A stretch of DNA of 64,000 bases from Hyphomicrobiales bacterium (GCA_012842935.1 DUSC01000022.1:1-64000); one strand, 5' to 3'; positions 26,534-37,957 are shown, counted from the stretch's first letter. Notes: a model not told the origin generated them from the sequence alone. Program-made: numbers and translations.

Positions 26534-27781
26534 ATGAACGACGTCGATGTTGTGGTCGTCGGCGCAGGATCGGCCGGACTTGCAGCCGCCAAGACGCTTC
26601 GAGCTGCGGGGCTTTCGTTCGTCGTCCTCGAAGCCATGAATCGCATCGGCGGCCGGGCGTGGACCACGACCGAGCATTTCGGCGTGCCGTTCGACATCGG
26701 CTGCGCCTGGCTGCATGCCGCGGACCGCAACCCCTATTTCGACGATGCCAGGGCGGCCGGTTGGACGCTCTATCACCACGACATGAACGTGGATCACCTC
26801 TATTTCGGCAAGCGGCAGGCGACGGAAGACGAGGAGGCTGCGATGAGGATCGCGGACTTGCATCTGTCCGACCTCGTCGAAAGGCATACCGGCACCGACG
26901 ACAGGGTTTCGTCGCTGCTCGCCAGCGGGCACCTGGCACGGGCAGCGGCGACCTTCGCCGGCCCCATGGATTTCGGCAAGGACTATGACGAGATTTCCGT
27001 CGCCGATTTCAAGTCCGCTGCCGATCTCGACCCCAACTACATCACGAAGGAGGGTTTCGGCGCACTCGTCGCCCGTTTCGGCGCCGACGTGCCGGTCGAA
27101 TTGTCGACACCGGTGCGACGAATCCGCTGGGATGCGCCCGGCGTCGCCTGCGAGACCGATCGCGGCTCGGTTCGCGCCAGAGCGGTGATCGTCACCGCAT
27201 CGCCGGCGGTGCTGGCTTTCGAGGAGATCGATTTCACGCCGGACCTCCCCGACTCCCACGTCAAGGCATTCTTTGATCTGCCGATGGGCATGCTGACCAA
27301 GCTGCCCGTCGAGGTCCGCGGCACGCGCCTCGGCCTGGAACCGTTCGACGACCTGCTCGTCGAACGGCGCGCCCAGCACGACATCTACTTCCTTTGCTTC
27401 CCCTTCGACCTCGACCTGATGGTGGGTTTCGTCGGAGGCGATTTCGCTTGGGAGATGTCGGCGGCGGGTGTCGAGGCCGGTATCGACTTCGTTTCCGATC
27501 GCCTTTGCGACATCTTCGGCAATGATCTCCGCAAACGGATCGGCCGGGCGACGATGACGAACTGGGCCGGCGAACGCTGGGTACGCGGTGCCTACGCCGC
27601 GGCGCGACCCGGCCAGGCGGGAGCGCGGGCCGTCCTCTCCGAACCGGTGGCGAATCGTATCTTCTTCGCTGGGGAACACCTTGCCGGGCCGCTCATCCAG
27701 ACCTGCGCCGGGGCGCGGCTATCCGGCGAGGCGGTCGCGCGGCAGGTGATTTCTGCCCTGTCGCCCGACCATTCCTTGTAG
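26534..27781 (+). CDS. FAD-dependent amine oxidase family protein
   Basis: The 415-residue protein belongs to the flavin amine oxidase (MAO/polyamine oxidase) superfamily. The N-terminal dinucleotide-binding motif VVVGAGSAGLAAA is at about residues 5-17, and the RIGGRAWT signature near 39-46 is characteristic of FAD amine oxidases. The C-terminal NWAGERWVRGAYAAARPG and NRIFFAGEHLAG complete the FAD site. No signal peptide is visible, so it is cytoplasmic. ATG 26534 has GGAGG upstream; an in-frame start at 26504 is less likely. Substrate could be a polyamine or other primary amine. A GT4 gene follows 62 bases later. Confidence 0.9.
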   Translation: MNDVDVVVVGAGSAGLAAAKTLRAAGLSFVVLEAMNRIGGRAWTTTEHFGVPFDIGCAWLHAADRNPYFDDARAAGWTLYHHDMNVDHLYFGKRQATEDEEAAMRIADLHLSDLVERHTGTDDRVSSLLASGHLARAAATFAGPMDFGKDYDEISVADFKSAADLDPNYITKEGFGALVARFGADVPVELSTPVRRIRWDAPGVACETDRGSVRARAVIVTASPAVLAFEEIDFTPDLPDSHVKAFFDLPMGMLTKLPVEVRGTRLGLEPFDDLLVERRAQHDIYFLCFPFDLDLMVGFVGGDFAWEMSAAGVEAGIDFVSDRLCDIFGNDLRKRIGRATMTNWAGERWVRGAYAAARPGQAGARAVLSEPVANRIFFAGEHLAGPLIQTCAGARLSGEAVARQVISALSPDHSL

Positions 27782-27843
27782 TTGGCCCTGCGGCCGGAAC
27801 TCGGCCGACCTTGGTCCCCCATCCCCGTTTCCGAAGGACATCA

Positions 27844-28788
27844 ATGCATATCGCCGTTGTCCTCGACCAGAAGGTGCCCTGCGTTGGCTATGGCGGAACC
27901 GAGCGGCAGGTCGACTGGCTGATCACGGAGCTCGTCCGGCGGCGTCACCGCGTCACCCTGATTGCCAGACCGGGCTCGGCCCACGCTTGCTGCGACGTCC
28001 GCCATGCCACGAGCCTGACAGACGTCGCGCGCGCCTTGCCGGCCGACGCCGATGTCGTTCACAGCCATGGCTGGCACGACGCAGATCCGTCGCGGCCGTC
28101 CGTGAAGACCTTCCACGGGAACCTCAAGGAGGGTGAGGTTATCACTGGGAACTGCAGCTTCGTCAGCGCGCGGCACGCCGAAATCCACGGCCGCCGGACG
28201 TTCGTCTACAACGGGTTTCCCGTCGACTCCTATCGTCTCGCCGCCCGAAAGACACCGAGTCTGCTGTTTCTCGCCGGCATCGCGCGGCCCGGCAAGGGCC
28301 TCCACGACGCCGTGCGGCTTGCCCGGAAGTTCGATTTCCGCCTCGACATCGCCGGCGGATCGCGCTGGAAGCTTCTCGGCCGCAGCCGTGCCCGGCGCGA
28401 ACTCCTGTTCCTACGCACGCTGTCTTCGCGATTCACCTTCCACGGCATAGTCGATGGCGAGGAGAAGCTGTCCCTGCTGGGCCAGGCGCGGGCCTTTCTC
28501 AATCCGGTCCGCTGGGAGGAACCGTTCGGCATGGCGCCGGTGGAAGCCATGCTTTGCGGCACGCCCGTCCTGGCGACGCCGCGCGGTGCCATGCCCGAAG
28601 TGGTTCAGGGAGACGGCGGCCGCCTGTTCGAGAGTGACGCCGAATTCGCCGCCGCGCTCGGCGCGGTCGGGGAAATACCCCCTGCCCGCTGCCGCGACTA
28701 CGCCGCCGACCGTTTCCCGATCGCCCGGACGGCTGAGCGCTACCTCGAGCTTTACCGGCGCGTGCTCGACGGCGAAACCCTGCCCTGA
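27844..28788 (+). CDS. Glycosyltransferase family 4 protein
   Basis: The 314-residue protein is a GT-B fold, retaining glycosyltransferase of family 4. The N-terminal donor/acceptor region has YGGTERQVDWLITEL near residues 15-29. The C-terminal domain carries the GT4 EX7E-like nucleotide-sugar motif in EEPFGMAPVEAMLCGTPV at about 223-240, followed by PEVVQGDGGRLFE. It is somewhat short because the N-terminal half is compact. The acceptor is unknown and no polysaccharide cluster surrounds it, so it may modify a small molecule or a lipid. Confidence 0.9.
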   Translation: MHIAVVLDQKVPCVGYGGTERQVDWLITELVRRRHRVTLIARPGSAHACCDVRHATSLTDVARALPADADVVHSHGWHDADPSRPSVKTFHGNLKEGEVITGNCSFVSARHAEIHGRRTFVYNGFPVDSYRLAARKTPSLLFLAGIARPGKGLHDAVRLARKFDFRLDIAGGSRWKLLGRSRARRELLFLRTLSSRFTFHGIVDGEEKLSLLGQARAFLNPVRWEEPFGMAPVEAMLCGTPVLATPRGAMPEVVQGDGGRLFESDAEFAAALGAVGEIPPARCRDYAADRFPIARTAERYLELYRRVLDGETLP

Positions 28789-28807
28789 CGCGGTTTCGGC
28801 TGTTTCC

Positions 28808-28836
28808 TTGACACTCCGGCATGCGTGGAGTATGGA
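28808..28836 (+). promoter_or_regulatory. Sigma-70-type promoter of rplU-rpmA
   Basis: A perfect -35 hexamer TTGACA (28808-28813) is followed after exactly 17 bases by TATGGA (28831-28836). This would give a leader of roughly 120 bases before rplU, as expected for a strong ribosomal-protein promoter. Confidence 0.7.
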
Positions 28837-28838
28837 GC

Positions 28839-28854
28839 CGCCGGCAATCCGGCG
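28839..28854 (+). other. Leader hairpin upstream of rplU
   Basis: CGCCGG-CAAT-CCGGCG is a perfect 6-bp stem with a tetraloop at the very 5' end of the predicted rplU transcript. It may stabilise the message or serve autoregulation; no established alphaproteobacterial L21 leader is claimed. Confidence 0.4.
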
Positions 28855-28964
28855 TGGGGCCTCCCTGCGCCGGTTGTTCTTTGGACCCGGAAAAGACTGA
28901 CAAAAAGACGGCCGGACCGTTTCGGACGATCCAGTAAGGCCGACCGAACAGCGAAAGGCAAGAA

Positions 28965-29567
28965 ATGTTCGCAGTCATCAAGACCGGTGGCAAGCAGTAT
29001 CGCGTTGCCGCCAACGACCTCCTGAAGGTCGAGAAGCTCGCCGGAAACGCCGGCGACATCATCGAATTTGCGCAGGTTCTCGCCGTTGGCGAGGGCGACA
29101 ATGCCGAGATCGGCAGCCCGTTCGTCGCCGGTGCAGTGGTCACTGCGGAAGTGGTCGAGCAGGGGAAGGCGAAGACCGTCATCGCCTTCAAGAAGCGCCG
29201 CCGGCAGAACTCGCGCCGCACCCGCGGCCACCGTCAGCTGCTCACGACCGTGCGCATCGCCGAGATCCTGACGGGTGGCGCCAAGCCGGCCGGGAAGGCC
29301 GCCGCGAAGAAGGAAGCGAAGGCCGAGGCGCCCGCCGCGGCTGCAGCGCCGCTGTTCACCGCGCCGGCGGGCGAGGGCGACGACCTCGTCGTCATCAAGG
29401 GTATCGGCCCGGTCGCAGCGGGTCAGCTGAAGGAGCAGGGCATCACCACCTTCGCCCAGCTGGCGGCGCTTTCCGACGCCGACATCGAGAAGATCGACGC
29501 CAACATGCCGTTCAGCTCCGATCAGATCCGGGACTGGCGCGAGCAGGCGAAGGAACTGTCGAAGTAA
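28965..29567 (+). CDS. rplU: Large ribosomal subunit protein L21 with C-terminal helix-hairpin-helix extension
   Basis: L21 binds 23S rRNA in the 50S subunit. Residues 1 to about 103 form the canonical domain (start [17 protein letters not shown]-binding [16 protein letters not shown] near 69-84). The protein then continues through an Ala/Lys/Glu-rich linker (about 105-135) to a helix-hairpin-helix-like module, [20 protein letters not shown], about 143-162, giving 200 residues instead of the usual ~103. Extended L21 proteins are known in Rhizobiales. The role of the module, resembling the HhH of r-protein or nucleic-acid-binding proteins, is undefined. It is followed by rpmA after 74 bases. 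Confidence 0.95.
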   Translation: MFAVIKTGGKQYRVAANDLLKVEKLAGNAGDIIEFAQVLAVGEGDNAEIGSPFVAGAVVTAEVVEQGKAKTVIAFKKRRRQNSRRTRGHRQLLTTVRIAEILTGGAKPAGKAAAKKEAKAEAPAAAAAPLFTAPAGEGDDLVVIKGIGPVAAGQLKEQGITTFAQLAALSDADIEKIDANMPFSSDQIRDWREQAKELSK

Positions 29568-29641
29568 CGACGGGCTTGAATCGGGGGCCGAACGCCCTCA
29601 TAAGGGATTGAAGCGCCCGCGAGGCGCAAAGGAGCACAAAG

Positions 29642-29911
29642 ATGGCACACAAGAAAGCTGGCGGTTCGTCGCGCAACGGTCGCGATTCCGAGTCCAAGCG
29701 CCTTGGCGTGAAGAAGTTCGGCGGCGAGCAGGTCGTGGCCGGCAACATCATCATTCGTCAGCGCGGCACCAGGTGGCACGCCGGCTCGAACGTCGGCATG
29801 GGCAAGGACCATACCCTGTTCGCGCTCGAGGCCGGTGCCGTCGCATTCGCCAAGAAAGCCAATGGCCGAACCTACGTGTCGGTAAACCCGACCGCAGAAG
29901 CCGCGGAGTAG
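29642..29911 (+). CDS. rpmA: Large ribosomal subunit protein L27
   Basis: L27 lies near the peptidyl transferase centre and its N-terminal tail reaches toward the P-site tRNA. The 89-residue protein begins [20 protein letters not shown] and continues [11 protein letters not shown], the invariant family start without the cleavable extension found in Firmicutes. [21 protein letters not shown] is split in the middle as expected. It is co-transcribed with rplU, and a strong terminator follows at 29981. Confidence 0.98.
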   Translation: MAHKKAGGSSRNGRDSESKRLGVKKFGGEQVVAGNIIIRQRGTRWHAGSNVGMGKDHTLFALEAGAVAFAKKANGRTYVSVNPTAEAAE

Positions 29912-29980
29912 CCGGTTCCGCACCACGACACCGGCGCCCATCTCGGGGACCGGTGTCCGGAGGAATCCGGAAAAGGGATC

Positions 29981-30010
29981 AGGGGAGATGGGTCGCCATC
30001 TCCCCTTTTT
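29981..30010 (+). terminator. Rho-independent terminator of rplU-rpmA
   Basis: A perfect 11-bp stem (AGGGGAGATGG with CCATCTCCCCT) closes a GTCG tetraloop and runs directly into TTTTT, 70 bases after the rpmA stop. It is the clearest intrinsic terminator in the window. Confidence 0.92.
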
Positions 30011-30028
30011 CTTTGTCCGGAGGAAATC

Positions 30029-30574
30029 ATGCACGTCCTCGTCACGACCCGCCTCACGCTACGCCCGCCGGCTTATCCGGACGCGGAGGATATCGCGCTC
30101 TGGCTGTCCGATCCGGCCGTGGCACGCATGCTCGGTCCGGTCCCGCACCCCTATGCGACGGCCGATGCCCGGCAGTGGATCGACCAGGTTCGGAACCGGC
30201 CGCGGGATCTCGTCCACACCATCCACCGGGAAAGGCTGATCGGCGTCGTCTCGATCGAAGGCGTCGGCGAAGCACCGCGACTCGGCTACTGGCTCGCCGC
30301 GCCCTGGCACGGCCGCGGCTTCATGACGGAAGCCGTAAGGCGGCTGCTCGTCCATGCCTTTGCCGACCACGGTCTGCCGTTCGTCCGCTCGTCGGTCTTC
30401 GCCGACAATCCGGCATCCCTCCGCGTGCAGACGAAGCTCGGCTTCGCCGTGACAGGACGTGGCGAAACCTGGTGCCGCTCGCGCGGAGAGACCGTCCCCA
30501 CATGGACGACGGAGCTTGCCGCGGAAGCCTTCGCCGCGGCGGAACTGGAGCGGCGCGGCAAGGCGGCGGCCTGA
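30029..30574 (+). CDS. GNAT-family N-acetyltransferase
   Basis: The 181-residue protein is a RimJ/RimL-like GNAT (Acetyltransf_3 type). It opens TRLTLRPPAYPDAEDIALWL and carries the acetyl-CoA loop YWLAAPWHGRGFMTEAVRRLL near residues 91-111, with the late ASLRVQTKLGF motif. Substrate is unknown; relatives modify protein N-termini or small molecules. It starts 19 bases past the rpmA terminator with a good GGAGGA site. A second, homologous GNAT gene follows 27 bases later, so the pair likely arose by tandem duplication and divergence. Confidence 0.9.
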   Translation: MHVLVTTRLTLRPPAYPDAEDIALWLSDPAVARMLGPVPHPYATADARQWIDQVRNRPRDLVHTIHRERLIGVVSIEGVGEAPRLGYWLAAPWHGRGFMTEAVRRLLVHAFADHGLPFVRSSVFADNPASLRVQTKLGFAVTGRGETWCRSRGETVPTWTTELAAEAFAAAELERRGKAAA

Positions 30575-30601
30575 CCGGCGGGACATCTGGAGGACAGCGA
30601 A

Positions 30602-31192
30602 ATGGTTGCCGAGAAGGAAGACCTCGAAGACGAAAGTCCGTCGATCGACTGCCCGGTGCTGATCACCGAGCGTCTGGTCATGCGTCCACCCCACGAGGAC
30701 GACGTGGCCGACCTCGTCAGGCTCGCCAACAACAGGCGCATCGCCGAGATGCTGGCGCGCATGCCGCATCCCTACGGCGAGGCCGAGGCCCGCGCCTTCG
30801 TCGCCATGGCGCGGCAGAAGGGCCGTCCCGGCGCCACCTACGCGGTGACGCTCGCGGAGACGGGATCCTTCCTCGGCTGCGCCGGGCTGAACGCCACGGA
30901 CCGAGGCCTGGAGATGGGCTACTGGATCGGCGAACCCCACTGGAAGAAGGGCTACGCCACCGAGGCCGCGCATGCGCTGGTCGACCTCGCCTTCCGCGTC
31001 ACGGGCATCGAGGCGCTCCACGTGTCATGCCGGGTCGTCAATACGGCGTCGCGGCGGGTGATCCACAAGTGCGGCTTCCAGTACGCCGGCCAGGGCATGC
31101 TCAACTCGATCGTCGCCGGCCAGGTGCCGGTCGAGCGCTACCGTCTCGACCGCAAGACGTGGATCAGCCTCAGGAGCTGGGGCCGTTCGTGA
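30602..31192 (+). CDS. GNAT-family N-acetyltransferase, second of a tandem pair
   Basis: The 196-residue protein shares the fold and motif order of the preceding GNAT: TERLVMRPPHEDDVADLVRL near the start, MPHPYGEAEARAFV, and the acetyl-CoA loop MGYWIGEPHWKKGYATEAAHAL at about 102-123, then NTASRRVIHKCGF. It has an acidic N-terminal extension of about 20 residues absent from its neighbour. GGAGGACAGCG precedes the ATG. Function is unknown; the shared MPHPYG/VPHPYA motif supports paralogy of the two. Confidence 0.9.
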   Translation: MVAEKEDLEDESPSIDCPVLITERLVMRPPHEDDVADLVRLANNRRIAEMLARMPHPYGEAEARAFVAMARQKGRPGATYAVTLAETGSFLGCAGLNATDRGLEMGYWIGEPHWKKGYATEAAHALVDLAFRVTGIEALHVSCRVVNTASRRVIHKCGFQYAGQGMLNSIVAGQVPVERYRLDRKTWISLRSWGRS

Positions 31193-31212
31193 AACGGCGG
31201 CGCCGTCGGATG

Positions 31213-32073
31213 TCAGCCGAAGGTCGTCCAAACCGGGCGGTGGTCGGAACCGACGGCGCCGGTGTCGACCGTGCACGACTTCACCCGCGGGGCAAGCCCG
31301 GCATGGACGAAGCAGTAGTCGAGGCAGCGCCGGCGCCTCGGATCGTCGGGCCGCTTCGGGTCGATCCAGGTGATCCGCTCGGCCTCGGCGGCCTGCGACG
31401 CATCGACCGGAAACGAAGCGCGGCGGGCAATGCCGAACTCGACATCGCGCAGGCCGGTCATGGCGACGTATTCGGGCGAGCCCGGCTGCAGGTTGAAGTC
31501 GCCCATCAGCACGAATTCCTCGGGATGCGGCGGCTCGGGAAAACCCATCTGCGTGGTTCCGCTGATGGCGCCGCCCTCGACCGCATAGGCGAGCACCTTG
31601 TCGACCAGCCAGCGGATCTGGGCGATGCGCTCGCTCGGGCTCGTATGGTCGAGATGCACCGAATAGAAGCGCACCGGGCCGAACGGCGTGCCGATCATCG
31701 CCTCCAGGGCGCCGCGCTGCAGGTTCAGCCGGTCGAAGGTGCGCATGCGCGGCAGGAGCAGGTTGCGCGAGGCGAGGATAGGCGTCTTCGACAGGACCAT
31801 GTTGCCGAATTCGAAGTGGCGGGTGACGGCCCGGCCGGCCTCGACCGACGAACCCATCTCGACGCTGCAGGGCGCGCCGTAGGCGCAGAAGTACTCGGGA
31901 AGCTGCTCCCGGAGCTCGGCGACCATGTCGCGGCCGCCATTGTTCGGATTGTTGCGCGAGACCTCCTGCAGCGCGATCACGTCCGCCCCGCGAACGGCAT
32001 CGGCAATGCGTGCGATGTCGTAGCGGCCGTCGAGACCGATACCGTACTGGACGTTGTAGGTGACGCATTTCAT
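31213..32073 (-). CDS. Endonuclease/exonuclease/phosphatase family protein
   Basis: The 286-residue cytoplasmic protein has the EEP (DNase I-like) fold. Visible motifs are TYNVQYGIG near the N-terminus, the metal-ligand Glu in IALQEVSRNN at about 35-44, YSVHLDHTSP near 138, the LMGDFNLQPGSP core near 191 and the terminal GSDHRPVWTTF with the catalytic His. The enzyme could be a phosphodiesterase, sphingomyelinase-like enzyme or nuclease; sequence alone does not decide. ATG 32073 is chosen since similarity starts at CVTYNVQ. It is convergent with the GNAT pair and divergent from obgE. Confidence 0.9.
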   Translation of the reverse strand: MKCVTYNVQYGIGLDGRYDIARIADAVRGADVIALQEVSRNNPNNGGRDMVAELREQLPEYFCAYGAPCSVEMGSSVEAGRAVTRHFEFGNMVLSKTPILASRNLLLPRMRTFDRLNLQRGALEAMIGTPFGPVRFYSVHLDHTSPSERIAQIRWLVDKVLAYAVEGGAISGTTQMGFPEPPHPEEFVLMGDFNLQPGSPEYVAMTGLRDVEFGIARRASFPVDASQAAEAERITWIDPKRPDDPRRRRCLDYCFVHAGLAPRVKSCTVDTGAVGSDHRPVWTTFG

Positions 32074-32143
32074 GGCGTTTCGGTCTCCCTCGATAGGCAC
32101 AGGCGACGAATCCGCTCTCGCGCGGACGCCTCGCATGCGTTAG

Positions 32144-34404
<2,261 letters not shown>

Positions 34405-34409
34405 CGACG

Positions 34410-35696
34410 ATGCTCGAAAGGAACGGAAGCGCGGGCGAGGACACCATCGCCCTGATGGCCGGCATCGGCCGCAGGGCGCGTGCCGCGGCGCGGCCGCTGG
34501 CGGTCGCCTCGACGGAAGCCAAGAACGGCGCGCTCGCCGCGATGGCCGACGCCATCGTCGCGCGCGAGGTGGCAATCCTCGAGGCCAACGCGATCGACAT
34601 GGCGAACGGCGCCGAAGCCGGCCTCTCCAGGGCCTCGCTCGACCGCCTGAAGCTGACGCCGGCGCGCATCCGCGACATGGCCGACGGAATCCGCGCCATC
34701 GCCGCGCTGAAGGACCCGGTCGGCGAGGTCATCGCCGCCTGGGACCGGCCGAACGGTCTTCATATCGAGCGCGTGCGCACCCCGCTCGGCGTCATCGGCG
34801 TCATCTACGAGAGCCGCCCCAACGTGACGGCCGACGCCGGTGCGCTGTGCCTCAAGGCAGGCAACCCGGTGATCCTGCGCGGCGGCTCCGATTCGATCAA
34901 CTCCTCGTCGGCCATCCTTGCCTGTCTTGTCCATGGCCTCGAGACCGCCCGCCTGCCGCGGGATGCGATCCAGCTGGTGCCGACGACCGATCGCGCGGCC
35001 GTCGGCGAGATGCTGAAGGGCCTCGACGGCAACCTCGATGTCATTGTGCCGCGCGGCGGCAAGAGCCTCGTCGCGCGAGTCCAGTCGGAGGCGCGCGTGC
35101 CGGTCTTCGCCCACCTCGAAGGCATCTGCCATGTCTATGTCGACCGCTCCGCCGACCTGGACATGGCGGTTCGCATCGTCGTCAACGCCAAGATGCGGCG
35201 CACCGGGATCTGCGGTGCGGCGGAAACGCTCCTCGTCGATCGGGCCGCCGCCGGCACCCACCTCGTGCCGATCCTCGCTGCGCTCGCGGATGCGGGCTGC
35301 GAAATCCGCGCGACAGACGAGGTCCGCGCCGCCTTCCCTGCGGCAAGGCCTGCCGCCGAGTCCGACTGGACTACCGAATATCTCGACGCCATCATCTCGG
35401 TGAGGCTGGTCGACGGCGTCGGCGAGGCGATCGAGCATATCGAGACCCATTCCTCGCACCACACCGAAGCGATCGTCGCCGAGGACGCGGCGGCGGTGGC
35501 CCGCTTCTTCGCCGAGGTCGATTCGGCAATCCTCCTGCACAACGCCTCGACGCAGTTCGCCGACGGCGGCGAATTCGGCATGGGCGCGGAAATCGGCATC
35601 GCCACCGGCAAGATGCATGCGCGCGGTCCCGTCGGCGTCGAGCAGCTGACCTCGTTCAAGTACCGCGTGCGCGGCAACGGCCAGGTCAGGCCGTGA
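34410..35696 (+). CDS. proA: Gamma-glutamyl phosphate reductase
   Basis: ProA reduces glutamyl 5-phosphate to glutamate-5-semialdehyde with NADPH, which cyclises toward proline. The 428-residue protein is an aldehyde-dehydrogenase-fold enzyme. The catalytic Cys lies in [15 protein letters not shown] near residue 268, [20 protein letters not shown] is in the cofactor region near 124-143, and the C-terminal [17 protein letters not shown] is the family ending. It follows proB by five bases and is 50 bases upstream of nadD. Confidence 0.97.
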   Translation: MLERNGSAGEDTIALMAGIGRRARAAARPLAVASTEAKNGALAAMADAIVAREVAILEANAIDMANGAEAGLSRASLDRLKLTPARIRDMADGIRAIAALKDPVGEVIAAWDRPNGLHIERVRTPLGVIGVIYESRPNVTADAGALCLKAGNPVILRGGSDSINSSSAILACLVHGLETARLPRDAIQLVPTTDRAAVGEMLKGLDGNLDVIVPRGGKSLVARVQSEARVPVFAHLEGICHVYVDRSADLDMAVRIVVNAKMRRTGICGAAETLLVDRAAAGTHLVPILAALADAGCEIRATDEVRAAFPAARPAAESDWTTEYLDAIISVRLVDGVGEAIEHIETHSSHHTEAIVAEDAAAVARFFAEVDSAILLHNASTQFADGGEFGMGAEIGIATGKMHARGPVGVEQLTSFKYRVRGNGQVRP

Positions 35697-35746
35697 CCGT
35701 CGACCGTCGGATATAGAGCGCGACGCCTGGCCGGAGGGGGTCATCA

Positions 35747-36427
35747 GTGGTGCCTTCGCCCGGTTTAGAGGACGTATCGCCGCGCTACCTGCGCATGCCG
35801 CATGTCGAGAAGGGCATGGCTGTCGGATTGTTCGGCGGATCGTTCAATCCGCCTCATGCCGGCCACGCGCTCGTCGCCGAGATCGCGCTGAGGCGCTTGC
35901 GGCTCGACCAGCTCTGGTGGATCGTCACGCCGGGCAATCCTTTGAAGAACTCGGCAGAACTCGCGCCGCTCGGCGAACGGCTGCGGCTCTCTGAAGGGGT
36001 TTCCGGCGACCCGCGCGTTCGTGTCACGGCGTTCGAGGCGCGGTATTCGGTGCGTTTCACGGCCGACACGCTGGCGCTGGTCAAGGCGCGCAATCCCGGA
36101 GTCGATTTCGTCTGGATCATGGGCGCCGACAACCTGCGCGATTTCCACCGCTGGCAGCGCTGGCGGCAGATCGCCATGACCGTACCGATCGCCGTCGTCG
36201 ACCGGCCGGGCTCGACATTGTCGTTCCTGTCTTCCGTGATGGCAAAGACATTCGACTTCGCCCGGCGGGACGAGACGGACGCACCGCGGCTGGCGCGCAT
36301 GAAGGCGCCGGCCTGGACGTTCGTCCACGGTCCCCGCTCGCGCCTCTCCTCGACTTCGATCAGGAATGCGGAACGATCGCGAACGATCGCCTGCGCACCG
36401 GAACCGGCGCTGCGGGGGGACGCCTGA
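35747..36427 (+). CDS. nadD: Nicotinate-nucleotide adenylyltransferase
   Basis: NadD adenylates nicotinic acid mononucleotide in NAD synthesis. The 226-residue protein has the nucleotidyltransferase GSFNPPHAGH motif with its (T/H)xGH signature near residues 31-40, FVWIMGADNLRDFHRW near 122-137, and the SSTSIRNA phosphate-binding motif near 203-210. The start is GTG 35747 with GGAGGGGG six bases before it; ATG 35795 (MPHVEKGM) is a fair alternative. In Rhizobiales nadD is often followed by rsfS; here an ACT-domain gene starts at the nadD stop instead. Confidence 0.95.
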   Translation: MVPSPGLEDVSPRYLRMPHVEKGMAVGLFGGSFNPPHAGHALVAEIALRRLRLDQLWWIVTPGNPLKNSAELAPLGERLRLSEGVSGDPRVRVTAFEARYSVRFTADTLALVKARNPGVDFVWIMGADNLRDFHRWQRWRQIAMTVPIAVVDRPGSTLSFLSSVMAKTFDFARRDETDAPRLARMKAPAWTFVHGPRSRLSSTSIRNAERSRTIACAPEPALRGDA

Positions 36428-36849
36428 TGGCCGGGGAGACCGAGCTCGGCCGCCTGCTCGCCGGCATGCGGCCGGTCCTGGCACCGGCGACATACGTTTT
36501 CGTCACGGTCGCCGCCGGCGAGCGGCTGCCGGACGATATCGATCCCGTCATGACTTTCCGTGAATCGGAGGGTCTGACCCTCGTCGTATCCGAGGCAAAG
36601 GCGGCCGCGGCCCGGCTTCGCGGCGCGTTTCCTTGCCGGCTAATTACCTTGCAGATCCACTCGTCCCTGGATGCGGTCGGCTTCCTCGCTGCGGTGACGG
36701 CGCACCTCGCCGCACGCGGGATCGGCGTCAATCCGGTCGCCGCCTTCCATCACGATCACCTCTTCGTGCCCGCCGGTCGGGCGGACGAAGCGCTCGCAGC
36801 GCTCAAGACGCTGGCGGACGAATCGTCGCGCGTCCTTGCGATGGGATGA
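36427..36849 (+). CDS. ACT domain-containing protein (COG3602-like)
   Basis: The 140-residue protein resembles the small two-ACT-domain proteins of COG3602, whose function is unknown but which may sense amino acids. The first half (about 15-60) contains PATYVFVTV and the strand SEGLTLVVSE, and the second (about 70-135) contains ITLQIHSSLDAVGFLAAVTAHLA split across the ACT beta-alpha unit and FHHDHLFVP. Its ATG overlaps the nadD TGA by one base, so it is translated with it. An amino-acid-binding role in the proBA operon context is inference. Confidence 0.85.
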   Translation: MAGETELGRLLAGMRPVLAPATYVFVTVAAGERLPDDIDPVMTFRESEGLTLVVSEAKAAAARLRGAFPCRLITLQIHSSLDAVGFLAAVTAHLAARGIGVNPVAAFHHDHLFVPAGRADEALAALKTLADESSRVLAMG

Positions 36850-36882
36850 CGGCGCCGGCTGCGCCGGCGCGGGTTGCGGGGA

Positions 36883-37917
36883 TCAGGCCGCCTTCCGCTT
36901 CGGCTGGATCAGACCGCGCTCGATCAGGAGTTCGGCGATCTGTACCGCGTTGAGAGCCGCGCCCTTGCGCAGGTTGTCTGAGACGATCCACATGTTTAGG
37001 CCGTTCTCGACCGTAGGATCCTCGCGGATGCGGCTGATGTAGGTTGCGTCCTCGCCGGCGCTTTCGATCGGCGTGACGTAGCCGCCGTTCTCGCGCTTGT
37101 CGACGACCAGGCAACCCGGCGCCTCGCGCAGGATTTCTCGCGCTTCGTCGGCCGTGATAGGCTTCTCGAACTCGATGTTGACCGCTTCGGAATGACCGAT
37201 GAAGACCGGCACGCGCACGCAGGTCGCGGTCAGCTTGATCTTCGGATCGAGCATCTTCTTGGTCTCGGCGACCATCTTCCACTCTTCCTTGGTCGAGCCG
37301 TCTTCCATGAACACGTCGATGTGCGGGATCACGTTGAAGGCGATCCGCTTGGTGAACTTCTTCGCCTCGACCGGATCGGCGACGAACACCGCGCGGGTCT
37401 GGGTGAACAGCTCGTCCATGCCTTCCTTGCCGGCGCCGGAAACCGACTGGTACGTCGCCACCACGATCCGCCTGATCGTGGCCGCATCGTGCAGCGGCTT
37501 CAGCGCGACGAGCAGTTGGGCGGTCGAGCAGTTTGGATTGGCGATGATGTTGCGCTTGGAGAACTGCGTGATCGCGTCGGGATTGACCTCGGGGACGATC
37601 AGCGGGATGTCCGCTTCGTAGCGCCAGGCCGACGAGTTGTCGATGACGACGCAACCCTGCCGGCCAATCTTCGGCGACCATTCCTTCGATACCGCTCCGC
37701 CCGCCGACATCAGGCAGATGTCGGTGTCGGAAAAGTCGTACGTGTCCAGCGCGCGGACCTTCAGCGTGCGATCTCCGTACGACACCTCGGTGCCGACCGA
37801 GCGGCGCGACGCCAGCGCGACCACCTCATCGGCGGGAAAGCCGCGCTCCTCGAGGATGTTGAGCATCTCGCGCCCGACATTGCCGGTGGCCCCGGCGACT
37901 GCAACCTTGAAACCCAT
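36883..37917 (-). CDS. asd: Aspartate-semialdehyde dehydrogenase
   Basis: Asd reduces aspartyl phosphate to aspartate semialdehyde, the branch point to lysine/diaminopimelate, threonine and methionine. The 344-residue protein shows the NADP-binding GATGNVGREML near residues 9-19, the catalytic Cys in ANPNCSTAQL near 129, and the late cluster RVPVFIGHSEAVN near 238-250. A long upstream in-frame extension lacks similarity and is not used. ATG 37917 is followed upstream by a 734-bp spacer rich in hairpins and repeats. It is convergent with the obgE operon. Confidence 0.97.
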   Translation of the reverse strand: MGFKVAVAGATGNVGREMLNILEERGFPADEVVALASRRSVGTEVSYGDRTLKVRALDTYDFSDTDICLMSAGGAVSKEWSPKIGRQGCVVIDNSSAWRYEADIPLIVPEVNPDAITQFSKRNIIANPNCSTAQLLVALKPLHDAATIRRIVVATYQSVSGAGKEGMDELFTQTRAVFVADPVEAKKFTKRIAFNVIPHIDVFMEDGSTKEEWKMVAETKKMLDPKIKLTATCVRVPVFIGHSEAVNIEFEKPITADEAREILREAPGCLVVDKRENGGYVTPIESAGEDATYISRIREDPTVENGLNMWIVSDNLRKGAALNAVQIAELLIERGLIQPKRKAA

Positions 37918-37957
37918 GATCGTCTCCTGTCCCTCTCCGCTCCGGTGTTCGGAAGAA

